A stretch of 8,602 nt of DNA from Bacteroidota bacterium (GTDB lineage Bacteria; Spirochaetota; Spirochaetia; JABMQR01). A program made the position numbers and the translations under genes. Numbering within the stretch: the first letter of the stretch is position 1; each line of letters begins with the position of its first letter. The notes below the pieces were generated by a model that made no database searches, was not told the origin of the DNA, and saw nothing but the letters and a program-made list of their open reading frames with translations. The stretch covers positions 1 to 8,602 of the forward strand of contig JABMQR010000311.1 in assembly GCA_013202335.1 (NCBI GenBank), read 5' to 3'. Of this stretch, positions 1 through 6,359 are shown piece after piece.

Positions 1-91
1 TCGTAATAATGCAATATGAAACACTTAATATTCATGGCTAAAAGCACTATTTATTTACTTTTTACCTTTTTTTTTACTAAAATCAAAGAAA

Positions 92-118
92 TTGACAATA
101 TATATAAGAAAGTATAAG
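92..118 (+). promoter_or_regulatory. Possible sigma-70 promoter of glyA
   Basis: A perfect -35 hexamer TTGACA (92-97) is followed 15 nt later by a -10-like TATAAG (113-118), in AT-rich sequence about 50 nt upstream of the glyA start. The spacer is shorter than the usual 16-18 nt, so this is a plausible but not optimal promoter. The rest of 1-169 is AT-rich with a long T-run near 65-75 and shows no gene or riboswitch that I can recognise. Confidence 0.45.
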
Positions 119-169
119 TTCATAACATAGTACAAATGTGAAAAAGATGCTTATCCAAGGAGTAAATTT

Positions 170-1684
170 ATGAGAAAAAATGCTATTTCTGCTTATATAT
201 CAAAGATAGGGGCTGATAACATCGACCCAGGTTTTCTGTCATATATTACATCACTGCAGCTTATTTCAGAAGTCTCACCTTCAGTTGCAGCATCAATTGT
301 AAATGAACTTAATTCTCAACGTTCCCATTTGAAGTTAATTGCCAGTGAAAATTATACAAGTCTTGCCGTTCAGGCAGCGATGGGGAACCTTTTAACGGAT
401 AAATATGCAGAAGGATTTCCATTTCATAGATTCTATGCCGGATGTGATAATGTGGATATGATTGAGTCAGATGCAGTTGAGAAAGCAAAAGAACTTTTTG
501 GAGCTGATCATGCCTATGTTCAACCACACAGCGGGGCTGATGCCAACATGGTTGCATACTGGGCAGTACTCACACATAAAGTGCAAAATCCGGCTATGGA
601 AAAACTTAACGAAACTAATCCTAATAAATTATCGCGTGAGGACTGGAATTCAATACGGACACTTTTAGGAAAACAAAAACTCCTTGGTCTTGATTATTAC
701 TCCGGTGGTCATCTCACACACGGATATCGATTTAACATTTCTGCTCAAATGTTTGATGCATACAGTTATACCGTTGATCGGGAGACCGGGATTCTCGATT
801 ATGATGAAATTGAGAGACAAGCATTGGAAATTAAACCCTTAATTCTTCTTGCCGGGTATAGTGCCTATCCAAGATTGATTAATTTCAAGCGAATGAAAGA
901 GATTGCTGATAAATCCGGCTCTGTATTTATGGTGGATATGGCACATTTTTCTGGTTTGGTTGCCGGTAAAGTTATGACTGGTGATTATGATCCTGTTGTC
1001 CATGCCGATATAGTAACCACCACCACACATAAAACACTCAGAGGACCCAGAGGTGGTATGATACTCTGTAAGCAGGAGTTTGCGGACGCAGTAAACAAAG
1101 GATGCCCTATGGTACTTGGTGGACCGCTTCCGCATGTTATGGCAGCAAAAGCTGTAGCCTATACTGAGGCTTTGAAGCCTGAATTTAAGGACTATGCAGG
1201 AAAAATCGTTCAAAATGCACAAGCTCTGGCCAGCGCATGTATCGAAGAGGGGATTAAAGTAGCAACAGATGGTACCGATAATCATCTTATGCTCCTGGAT
1301 GTTACTCCTTTTGGGCTGAACGGCAGACAGGCAGAGGATGCGGTTCGTGAATGCGGTATAACCTTAAACAGAAATGCACTTCCCTTTGACAAAAATGGTC
1401 CATGGTATACAAGTGGATTAAGAGTAGGTACACCCGCAATTACCTCTTTGGGGATGGGAATTGATGAAATGAAAGAAATAGCCGGAGTCTTCAAGCTGGT
1501 ATTATCGAACACTTCACCAAAAATACTCACAAAGGGCGCTAATGCAGGAAAACCGAGTAAAGCAAAATATAATATAGAGCCGCAGGCAAAAAACGAAGCT
1601 AAGAAACGTGTTGAAGCATTGCTGAAAAGATTTCCGGTATATCCCGGGTTGGATCTGGGATTTCTGCAGGAATATTTTACCTAA
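170..1684 (+). CDS. glyA: Serine hydroxymethyltransferase, long form
   Basis: This cytosolic PLP enzyme interconverts serine plus tetrahydrofolate with glycine plus 5,10-methylene-THF, the main source of one-carbon units. The family signature LIASENYTS lies at residues 56-64, the GGHLTHG substrate loop at about 179-185, and the PLP-lysine motif TTTTHKTLRGPRGG near 283-296 with the Schiff-base lysine at K288. The start is well supported: AAGGAG (157-162) sits 7 nt before the ATG. At 504 aa it is about 90 residues longer than typical bacterial SHMT. The extra length is mainly an N-terminal extension of roughly 25 residues and an insertion around residues 137-170, between the tetrapyrrole-side loop and GGHLTHG. 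I recall this architecture from spirochaete and chlamydial enzymes, so it suggests the host lineage. The gene is monocistronic here and converges on the rhodanese gene. Confidence 0.97.
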   Translation: MRKNAISAYISKIGADNIDPGFLSYITSLQLISEVSPSVAASIVNELNSQRSHLKLIASENYTSLAVQAAMGNLLTDKYAEGFPFHRFYAGCDNVDMIESDAVEKAKELFGADHAYVQPHSGADANMVAYWAVLTHKVQNPAMEKLNETNPNKLSREDWNSIRTLLGKQKLLGLDYYSGGHLTHGYRFNISAQMFDAYSYTVDRETGILDYDEIERQALEIKPLILLAGYSAYPRLINFKRMKEIADKSGSVFMVDMAHFSGLVAGKVMTGDYDPVVHADIVTTTTHKTLRGPRGGMILCKQEFADAVNKGCPMVLGGPLPHVMAAKAVAYTEALKPEFKDYAGKIVQNAQALASACIEEGIKVATDGTDNHLMLLDVTPFGLNGRQAEDAVRECGITLNRNALPFDKNGPWYTSGLRVGTPAITSLGMGIDEMKEIAGVFKLVLSNTSPKILTKGANAGKPSKAKYNIEPQAKNEAKKRVEALLKRFPVYPGLDLGFLQEYFT

Positions 1685-1710
1685 GATCCTGAAAGGCTCT
1701 CAGGTAAAAT
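1674..1710. terminator. Hairpin between convergent glyA and rhodanese genes
   Basis: Perfect 9-bp arms ATTTTACCT (1674-1682) and AGGTAAAAT (1702-1710) enclose a 19-nt loop. A competing inner stem CCTGA/TCAGG (1688-1692 with 1700-1704) is also possible. The left arm includes the glyA stop codon. There is no strong T-tract on either side, so a bidirectional terminator is an inference from position, 12 nt before the end of the opposing gene. Confidence 0.4.
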
Positions 1711-1721
1711 CTATTTATAGG

Positions 1722-2159
1722 CTATACATTTTTTTCAACCTCAAAACTGTTTTGTATCCAGGAGGTTATTCCACCGTTCAGGTTGTAGATTGAGACGAAC
1801 CCGGCATCCCTCAGGATCTTTGATGCGGAAAGACTTCTGTTTCCGGATCTGCAGTATACAAAAACAGGTTTTTCTTTCCAGTCTGAAATTTCATCTATTC
1901 TGGAGGATAATTCCTGTACGGAAATTAACGTACTGTCTGAAAGGTGGCTGCTGTCATACTCATCTTGAGTTCTGACATCAAGAAGGAGATGATCCGGATT
2001 CTCTTTCATAGCATCGGAAAATTCTTCGGCAGTTATGGTTTGCAGCAGGGGAGTCTTCTGCATTGCTGCTTCAACACCTTTTACATTTTTATCAGTCCCG
2101 CAAGCTGACAGAGCTACAATAAGAAATACAATAACTGTAATAAATAGTACTTTTTTCAT
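1722..2159 (-). CDS. Rhodanese-like lipoprotein
   Basis: This is a single-domain rhodanese (sulfurtransferase fold) anchored at the cell envelope. Residues 1-20 form a lipoprotein signal: MKK, a hydrophobic stretch, then the lipobox LSAC with the lipidated cysteine at C20. The rhodanese domain follows: LLLDVRTQDEYDSSHL at about 58-73, the active-site loop CRSGNRS with the persulfide-forming cysteine C103, and the C-terminal NLNGGITSW motif. Total length is 145 aa, normal for a secreted single-domain member. GAGGAG about 8 nt upstream supports the ATG start at 2159. It is downstream of umuC on the same strand but has its own candidate promoter. The sulfur acceptor is unknown; a role in envelope sulfur or cyanide chemistry would be only a guess. 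Confidence 0.92.
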   Translation of the reverse strand: MKKVLFITVIVFLIVALSACGTDKNVKGVEAAMQKTPLLQTITAEEFSDAMKENPDHLLLDVRTQDEYDSSHLSDSTLISVQELSSRIDEISDWKEKPVFVYCRSGNRSLSASKILRDAGFVSIYNLNGGITSWIQNSFEVEKNV

Positions 2160-2182
2160 AAATTAAACTCCTCAAAATAGGA

Positions 2183-2211
2183 AATATACTGCTTATGATA
2201 CACAGCGGCAA
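2183..2211 (-). promoter_or_regulatory. Promoter of the rhodanese lipoprotein gene
   Basis: On the minus strand TTGCCG (2211-2206) and TATATT (2188-2183) are spaced exactly 17 nt, with the ATG at 2159. The promoter starts just after the umuC stop. An 8-bp inverted repeat, AAAATAGG (2174-2181) and CCTATTTT (2215-2222), brackets it and could be a regulatory site or the umuC terminator. Assignment rests on hexamer match and spacing only. Confidence 0.45.
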
Positions 2212-2215
2212 ACTC

Positions 2216-3453
2216 CTATTTTACGGTAGGTATTTCTGACCATTTTGTTGTGTACTTAGGTGATAATCGGTCACGTTTCATATACCACTCTCCTGATGAC
2301 CCTGAACGTCCGCTGGTAATTGAATTAACCCCGAATTTTCGTTGTATTTCCATGACAGAATCAGATACTGCACGCTGCTGCATACGGGTTGAGTGAAATA
2401 AGTCGTACTGATAACGGTCTGCTGTATCGATGTTAATCAAACAGACACCTGCTTTTATATAATCAAATCCTTTTCGATAAACCTTGTGAAGTCCGGAGAG
2501 TGCAGCCTGCACAATCTCGGGCAGGTAGGCTGTCGGGGTTGGGAGTTTGATTTCACGGCTGCCGACATAGTAGGGTTTCTTATGCCTGTGTGTCTTTATA
2601 AAGACGATTACACCTGCAGCCTCAGATCTCTGCCGTATTAGTTTTCTTACTGCAGTTGCTGCATACGATGATACTGCATCCTCCAGCGTGGAGAGATCAC
2701 GTACGGGTGAGCTGAAGCCCAGCGAAGAGAGAATTATTTTTTTGGTACAAGAGTAGGCTCAGGGTCGATTGAATGGATTCCCCGCAGTTCCCATACGGTT
2801 CTGAGGGAGACAAGGGTAAGGTTTTTCTTTACCCAGTGATCAGGAAGGTCCCGAAGTTCTCTGGCTGTTCTGATTCCACGGGAAAAGAGAAAAGCTGCTT
2901 TTCGCGGACCAACACCCCAGATATCCATGATATTAATTTTTGACAGAATATTTTCCTCATACTCTTTTTCCAGTACAAATAATCCGGCTGTTTGTGTTTT
3001 TGCCCACTTATTTGCAATTTTTGCAAGAGTTTTTGTTCTTCCAAATCCGATAGAGACCGGGATGCCGGTGGACTGCAGGACATCCCGGAGAATATTGTCT
3101 CCCAGCAGGGGGAGGGGCAGCCGGCATTTTTCAAGAAAAAGAAAAGCCTCATCAATTGAGTAGACTTCGATCCTGGTACAGTGTTGACGCAGTGTTTCCA
3201 TAACCCGCAGGGAAAGATCCTGGTAGAGCGTATAGTTGGAAGAGAAGATAGCAGCATGAATTGATGCGAGATCAGCACGGACCTGAAAATAGGGAGTTCC
3301 ACGTTTAATTCCACAGATTTTTGCGTTTCGATCCATTGCCACAACACAGCCGTCATTGTTTGAGAGCACAACAATTGGCCTGTTGTGCAGGTCTGGTCTG
3401 AATACACGCTCGCATGAGGCATAAAAACTATTACAATCAACCAGTGCTACCAT
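2216..3453 (-). pseudogene. umuC: UmuC-type Y-family DNA polymerase, frame broken at a slippery A7
   Basis: This is the catalytic subunit of a pol V-like translesion polymerase. Residues 1-239 (3453-2734) hold palm, fingers and thumb: VDCNSFYASCE with D6, and SIDEAF with catalytic D101/E102, numbered as in E. coli UmuC. The frame then ends at TAA (2736-2734), immediately after A AAA AAA. Reading one base back gives PKKIILSSLGF and an uninterrupted 173-residue tail to TAG at 2218-2216. The tail contains the little-finger domain, a beta-clamp motif QYDLF (about 349-353 of the joined protein) and the terminal LSPKYTTKWSEIPTVK, matching the conserved UmuC end. The joined protein would be about 412 aa, close to E. 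coli's 422. It could be a sequencing indel, a true pseudogene, or a gene expressed by -1 frameshifting or transcriptional slippage; sequence alone cannot decide. It lies 11 nt downstream of umuD, with AGGG at 3466-3463 as a weak ribosome site. Confidence 0.93.
2734..2743 (-). other. Slippery heptamer A AAA AAA plus in-frame TAA in umuC
   Basis: The minus strand reads CCA AAA AAA TAA in the umuC frame, which is a canonical X XXY YYZ -1 slippery site abutting the stop codon. A tandem -1 slip, or addition of one A by RNA polymerase in the A7 run, joins both halves of UmuC with no missing conserved residues. Only a small hairpin (GCTG/CAGC) is visible about 14 nt downstream, and I see no Shine-Dalgarno-like stimulator upstream, so a dnaX-type stimulated frameshift is not demonstrated. 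Confidence 0.6.
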
Positions 3454-3464
3454 ATATATAAACC

Positions 3465-3890
3465 CTATCTTTTATATTGCCTGACAACTGAGGTTACAAC
3501 TCCAAAAATGGTGAAGTCTTCTTCAGTCCCAACACGAATATCACTAAAATCAGGATTCTCGGGGTGCAGTATAATAGATCCATGCTGCCGGAACAGGCGT
3601 TTGACGGTAAATTCTCCGTTCAGAGCCGCAACTACAATATCACCCTTTACCGGACGGATGGAACGATCCACAACCAAAATATCATTGGGGAATATTCCGG
3701 CTCCGGACATGGATTCTCCGGTTACCTTCAGGCAGTACGTTGCAGCTTTTTTTTTGATCAGAAGCTCATTGAAGTCCAGCCCGTCTTCAGTATAGTCTGC
3801 TGCCGGTGATGGGAATCCGGCCGGTATGGAGGTGAAAAAATATGGTACTTGAAGTGGGGGTGTATTGCTTTTTAACAAAATACTAAACAT
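3465..3890 (-). CDS. umuD: UmuD-like self-cleaving subunit of pol V
   Basis: This S24/LexA-family serine peptidase, after RecA-stimulated self-cleavage, would become UmuD' and activate UmuC. The cleavage site A24-G25 in IPAGFPSPAADY, the nucleophile S60 in TGESMSGAG and the general base K97 in EFTVKRL fall at exactly the E. coli UmuD positions (C24-G25, S60, K97). Length is 141 aa against 139 in E. coli. That numbering supports the ATG at 3890, although no Shine-Dalgarno sequence precedes it and an in-frame stop lies just upstream. umuC follows after 11 nt, so the two are co-transcribed. The SRAP gene lies 77 nt upstream on the same strand. SOS control is expected from the family, but I could not identify a LexA operator with confidence. 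Confidence 0.95.
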   Translation of the reverse strand: MFSILLKSNTPPLQVPYFFTSIPAGFPSPAADYTEDGLDFNELLIKKKAATYCLKVTGESMSGAGIFPNDILVVDRSIRPVKGDIVVAALNGEFTVKRLFRQHGSIILHPENPDFSDIRVGTEEDFTIFGVVTSVVRQYKR

Positions 3891-3898
3891 ACGTTAAG

Positions 3899-3928
3899 CA
3901 TATAGCATGATCACAAAGAAATCAAGAA
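3899..3928 (-). promoter_or_regulatory. Weak candidate promoter directly before umuD
   Basis: On the minus strand TTCTTG (3928-3923) and TATATG (3904-3899) are 18 nt apart. The -10-like element ends only 8 nt before the umuD ATG, so the transcript would begin at or next to the start codon (leaderless or nearly so). This fits the lack of a Shine-Dalgarno sequence. An alternative is read-through from the SRAP gene upstream. Confidence 0.3.
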
Positions 3929-3967
3929 CTATCAGTCAATCATCTGAGCTAATTGCCATGAAAGCAT

Positions 3968-4714
3968 TTAGCCTGCAAGAGAGTCTATCTCATGTATTGC
4001 ATAGTTAAAGCGTTCTCTGATTTTCTGTGTATTGGTATCAATCCCCTTTGCATACAGTGCTCTGGAAACCGGGTAAGCGGTGAGAAGGTCAGGTTCCCGG
4101 GATTGGATCATTTGTCTGCAGATATTTACCGATTGCCCGGAATCAAGCCATTGCGCTCTTTCTTTCTCCGGAATAATCAGCGGCATACGGTGTTTATGGT
4201 TATGTATCTGATCAATAAGTCCTGTTGAAGGTACGGTAATAATGGAGAAGCTCCTGTGAATTTTACCGGAACCGGGATCTGTCCAATCCGCATATATCCC
4301 GCCAAGAGAGAGTAAGTGGTTATCGGATCGATGAAGATAAAATGGATAGGAAGTTTTTTGATGCTGATGAGGTTCAAAAAATCCTTCTGTTATAATCAAA
4401 CAGGTTTTTTTCGGAAAAGAGTAGCGGTCTGAAGGCAATTTTCCCAGCGTTTCACCGCGGGCATTTAAAGTTTTATTACGAATATCCCCGGCTGCAGCAG
4501 AATCTCTGATCCAGTGAGGAATCAGTCCCCAATTAAGCATGTGAATTACTTTTGGGCTCTCTTTGCATATAACCGGCCATTCAGGATGCGCAAATCCTGA
4601 TAGATTATACATGGTTAATGCTTTTTCGGTAAGAATCGGATGCTGTGCGAAATCAGCCTTAAACTCATCCTGGATTGCTTCTATTTCCTTAACAATTGAC
4701 ATATTAAAACACAT
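3968..4714 (-). CDS. SRAP-domain abasic-site protein (YedK/HMCES family)
   Basis: The family forms a covalent thiazolidine cross-link with abasic sites in single-stranded DNA, through the amino-terminal cysteine exposed after Met removal, shielding the lesion. All key residues are visible when the protein starts at the ATG at 4714: C2 (MCFN), N84 in LNARGET, E114 in GFFEP and H175 in HKHRMPL. Length is 248 aa, slightly longer than E. coli YedK. The start is supported by AAAGGAGAA ending about 6 nt before the ATG; the frame stays open for 37 codons upstream, but that would bury C2 and destroy activity. The gene is upstream of umuDC on the same strand, and the family is known to travel with SOS and translesion genes. 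GFFEP replaces the usual GFYEW. Confidence 0.95.
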   Translation of the reverse strand: MCFNMSIVKEIEAIQDEFKADFAQHPILTEKALTMYNLSGFAHPEWPVICKESPKVIHMLNWGLIPHWIRDSAAAGDIRNKTLNARGETLGKLPSDRYSFPKKTCLIITEGFFEPHQHQKTSYPFYLHRSDNHLLSLGGIYADWTDPGSGKIHRSFSIITVPSTGLIDQIHNHKHRMPLIIPEKERAQWLDSGQSVNICRQMIQSREPDLLTAYPVSRALYAKGIDTNTQKIRERFNYAIHEIDSLAG

Positions 4715-4716
4715 GT

Positions 4717-4727
4717 GAAATTCTCCT
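4717..4727 (-). repeat. Shine-Dalgarno block of the SRAP gene, duplicated at 4811-4821
   Basis: The 11-mer AGGAGAATTTC on the minus strand is the ribosome binding region of the SRAP gene. An identical 11-mer lies at 4821-4811, forming the 3' arm of the leader hairpin and the bases just after it. Both copies can pair with the same 5' arm (AATTCTCCT, 4849-4841). Confidence 0.6.
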
Positions 4728-4812
4728 TTCGCAGAACCGTGGGAGGGACGGAGGATTAAGGCCAGGGACACTGGAGAAAACAGACCGAAAACCGAAAACG
4801 GGAAGATGAAGA

Positions 4813-4849
4813 AATTCTCCTGCATTTGTAAAACAAATGCAGGAGAATT
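4813..4849 (-). repeat. 17-bp perfect inverted repeat with 3-nt loop
   Basis: Arms 4813-4829 and 4833-4849 are perfectly complementary over 17 bp around an AAA loop. It lies 79 nt after the arfB stop and about 100 nt before the SRAP start. It could be the terminator of the arfB operon, although no good U-tract follows on the minus strand (UCUUCAUCUUCC), or a structured leader of the SRAP mRNA. Confidence 0.75.
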
Positions 4850-4851
4850 GT

Positions 4852-4887
4852 CACTTTACCATAGTCAAAGTGTAACCTATCTCTTAA
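4852..4887 (-). promoter_or_regulatory. Candidate promoter/operator of the SRAP gene
   Basis: Minus-strand TTAAGA (4887-4882) and TATGGT (4863-4858) are spaced 18 nt. A perfect 6-bp inverted repeat, CACTTT N9 AAAGTG (4852-4857 and 4867-4872), overlaps the -10 and could be an operator. Transcription would start near 4850, at the foot of the 17-bp hairpin. The -35 match is weak. The palindrome does not match LexA box consensuses I know. Confidence 0.3.
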
Positions 4888-4927
4888 CCCTTCATTTTCA
4901 TTTCCCAATCTTTCCGTCCCCCGTCTC

Positions 4928-5347
4928 CTATCTGTCCGGATCTACTTTTCCCCGTAATATTTTTTTTGATCTCAGCAGTTTTTTTTCATTAAGTCGACGC
5001 TCTTTTGATGCTTTGGTAGGTGAAGAAGGCCTTCTTTTTTTTGGAATTACTATCGCTTTTTTTATTTCACTTAGCATTCTGGATAGTGCAAGTTCCCTGT
5101 TTCTATACTGTGACCTGCTGTCCTCAACCGAAACCTGCAGAAACTCACCATTCACCAGGAATTTTCTATTATAAGTCAGAAGGAGCTCCCTCTCGTTTTG
5201 GGTTAAGCCCTGTAACAGATCGATTGCGATCGTGAGGCGTACCTTGGTACTGACTTTATTAACATTCTGCCCCCCAGGGCCGCTTGAGCGTGAAAATGAA
5301 AATTTACCGTTTATCCTTATGCTTTCTGTCAGAGCTTCATTATTCAT
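4928..5347 (-). CDS. arfB: Alternative ribosome-rescue factor ArfB (YaeJ), GGQ peptidyl-tRNA hydrolase
   Basis: This protein rescues ribosomes stalled on non-stop mRNA by hydrolysing peptidyl-tRNA. Numbered from the ATG at 5347 it is 139 aa: a release-factor-like catalytic domain with SSGPGGQNVNKVSTKVRL and the GGQ at residues 25-27, then a linker and a strongly basic C-terminal tail from about residue 104 (KKRRPSSPTKASKERRLNEK). The tail is the part that enters the empty mRNA channel. Absence of the stop-codon recognition domains and the size distinguish it from RF1/RF2. A GTG at 5356 directly after the upstream stop would add three residues (MCV); the ATG is preferred but neither has a strong Shine-Dalgarno. 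It is the third gene after padR and the DUF2812 gene, 9 nt downstream of the latter. Confidence 0.93.
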   Translation of the reverse strand: MNNEALTESIRINGKFSFSRSSGPGGQNVNKVSTKVRLTIAIDLLQGLTQNERELLLTYNRKFLVNGEFLQVSVEDSRSQYRNRELALSRMLSEIKKAIVIPKKRRPSSPTKASKERRLNEKKLLRSKKILRGKVDPDR

Positions 5348-5356
5348 CACACACAC

Positions 5357-5917
5357 TCACTCACTTATATCATGCTTATGATCGCTAATTTTTTTTATAA
5401 GTTTAATAAAAGCGATGATATATATAATGGCTAAGGGTATTATAATAATTGAAGCTGTTTTATAAATTATCCCTACGATACCTGAATGTGAAACCATCTC
5501 CTCGTATCTTCCGGTTATAAAAAATAACCACAGAGGTAAACTTACTGCTGCAAGTACGACAAGCGTAGTGCGGTATTTTCTTATTCTGGATGTATTATCA
5601 CTAAAAATACCCATATCTGACTCATCTTCAGCAGCAATTCTGAAGTAATAGTAGTTGCTCATTTGAGCAGCCAGTTCCCATCCCGCATCTGTAAATAATT
5701 CAAGATAATGAGGAATATCTTTTTTATAGTTGATGGTATAATCAATTCCATAAAGATAATCCTGCTTTTCTCCTTTTTGGAATGTATAGAGAAAGGGGGC
5801 TGCATGAGTTAGGTGCCAGCCCTCTTTCGACATTTCCCGCAACCAGGCAGCTTCTTTGTCATCCTGCCATGCCCAGAACAGTTTCCATCGTTTTATAGAT
5901 TTAGCAGAGTGCATCAT
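5357..5917 (-). CDS. DUF2812 membrane protein paired with PadR
   Basis: A 186-aa protein with a soluble N-terminal domain whose pattern (WKLFWAWQDDKEAAWLREM then GWHL, DYLYGIDY, GWEL, YYYFRI) resembles DUF2812. It is followed by two membrane segments at about 117-135 and 147-175 and a short charged tail. DUF2812 proteins are commonly encoded next to PadR-type regulators and their molecular function is not established. The ATG at 5917 abuts the padR stop directly (TAAATGATG), and AAGGAG inside the 3' end of padR lies 6 nt upstream, so translation is probably coupled. A second ATG follows immediately. The context suggests a membrane-associated partner or target of the PadR regulator; I assign no enzymatic role. 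Confidence 0.85.
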   Translation of the reverse strand: MMHSAKSIKRWKLFWAWQDDKEAAWLREMSKEGWHLTHAAPFLYTFQKGEKQDYLYGIDYTINYKKDIPHYLELFTDAGWELAAQMSNYYYFRIAAEDESDMGIFSDNTSRIRKYRTTLVVLAAVSLPLWLFFITGRYEEMVSHSGIVGIIYKTASIIIIPLAIIYIIAFIKLIKKISDHKHDISE

Positions 5918-6250
5918 TTACTGCTCCTTTGTGATATTTTGCAGAAGGGTTTTTCCATTATGAACCATTTCCTGAAGACGTTTAATTTCGTACTCTGTCA
6001 GCGACAATCCATGAAGGGTGATTTTATACATTTTCTTTTTTCGATTATCCGTTCCTTCCCCACTGGTAATCAATCCTGAGGACTGTAAGTTAGATAAAGC
6101 CCCATAAAGAGTGCCCGGTGCAAGCTTTACCCGTCCAGAGCTCAGTTCTTCCACTTTTTTCATCACTCCGTACCCATGCAGGGGAGTTATTAGTGAGATA
6201 AGTATATAAAAACTTGCTTCTGTCAATGGCGAGAATTTCTCTGGATTCAT
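5918..6250 (-). CDS. PadR-family transcriptional regulator
   Basis: A 110-aa winged-helix repressor of the PadR type. The core LTEASFYILISLITPLHGYGVMKKVEEL is followed by the recognition region LAPGTLYGALSNLQSSGLI, the wing (NRKKKMYKIT) and a C-terminal helix for dimerisation; the short C-terminus indicates the small (s2-like) subfamily. The start is the ATG at 6250, with GGAG 9 nt upstream. The frame stays open further upstream to 6385, but only because the 15-bp repeats encode an artificial ISLSG repeat. It heads the padR-DUF2812-arfB unit and probably represses itself through sites in its own leader. The inducer is unknown. Confidence 0.93.
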   Translation of the reverse strand: MNPEKFSPLTEASFYILISLITPLHGYGVMKKVEELSSGRVKLAPGTLYGALSNLQSSGLITSGEGTDNRKKKMYKITLHGLSLTEYEIKRLQEMVHNGKTLLQNITKEQ

Positions 6251-6307
6251 CAATAGTAACTCCAATATACAGTATGTCGATATATAGAAATGCGATACAA
6301 CGTAGTA

Positions 6308-6359
6308 CGATATACCGGATAACGATATACCGGATAACGATATACCGGATAACGATATA
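6308..6359. repeat. 15-bp tandem repeat, about 3.5 copies, in the padR leader
   Basis: The unit CGATATACCGGATAA occurs at 6308-6322, 6323-6337 and 6338-6352 without a mismatch, followed by a partial CGATATA (6353-6359). It begins inside the -10 element and covers the likely transcription start of padR. A related CGATATAT lies further down the leader near 6274. The position fits an array of PadR operators, which is an inference. Confidence 0.85.

Noticed and set aside
839..1285. 148-codon open frame antisense to glyA
   Set aside because: Opposite a highly conserved gene, no ribosome site and no motif; a codon-bias shadow.
2829..3440. 203-codon open frame on the minus strand within umuC
   Set aside because: It overlaps the conserved UmuC catalytic core in another frame and has no recognisable motif.
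3891..3967. LexA box upstream of umuD
   Set aside because: No match to the CTGT-N8-ACAG, CGAAC-N4-GTTCG or TTTG-N5-CAAA patterns that I know; only short chance palindromes such as TGATCA.
4715..4825. 37-codon N-terminal extension of the SRAP gene starting inside the hairpin
   Set aside because: It would bury the catalytic Cys2. The downstream ATG has a better ribosome site and places C2, N84, E114 and H175 as the family requires.
4813..4849. dif-type recombination site or insertion-sequence end
   Set aside because: A fully self-complementary 17-bp stem with a 3-nt loop lacks the XerC/XerD arm layout, and there is no transposase or target duplication nearby.
6308..6359. CRISPR-like array
   Set aside because: The repeats are 15 bp, directly abutting with no spacers, and no cas gene is present.
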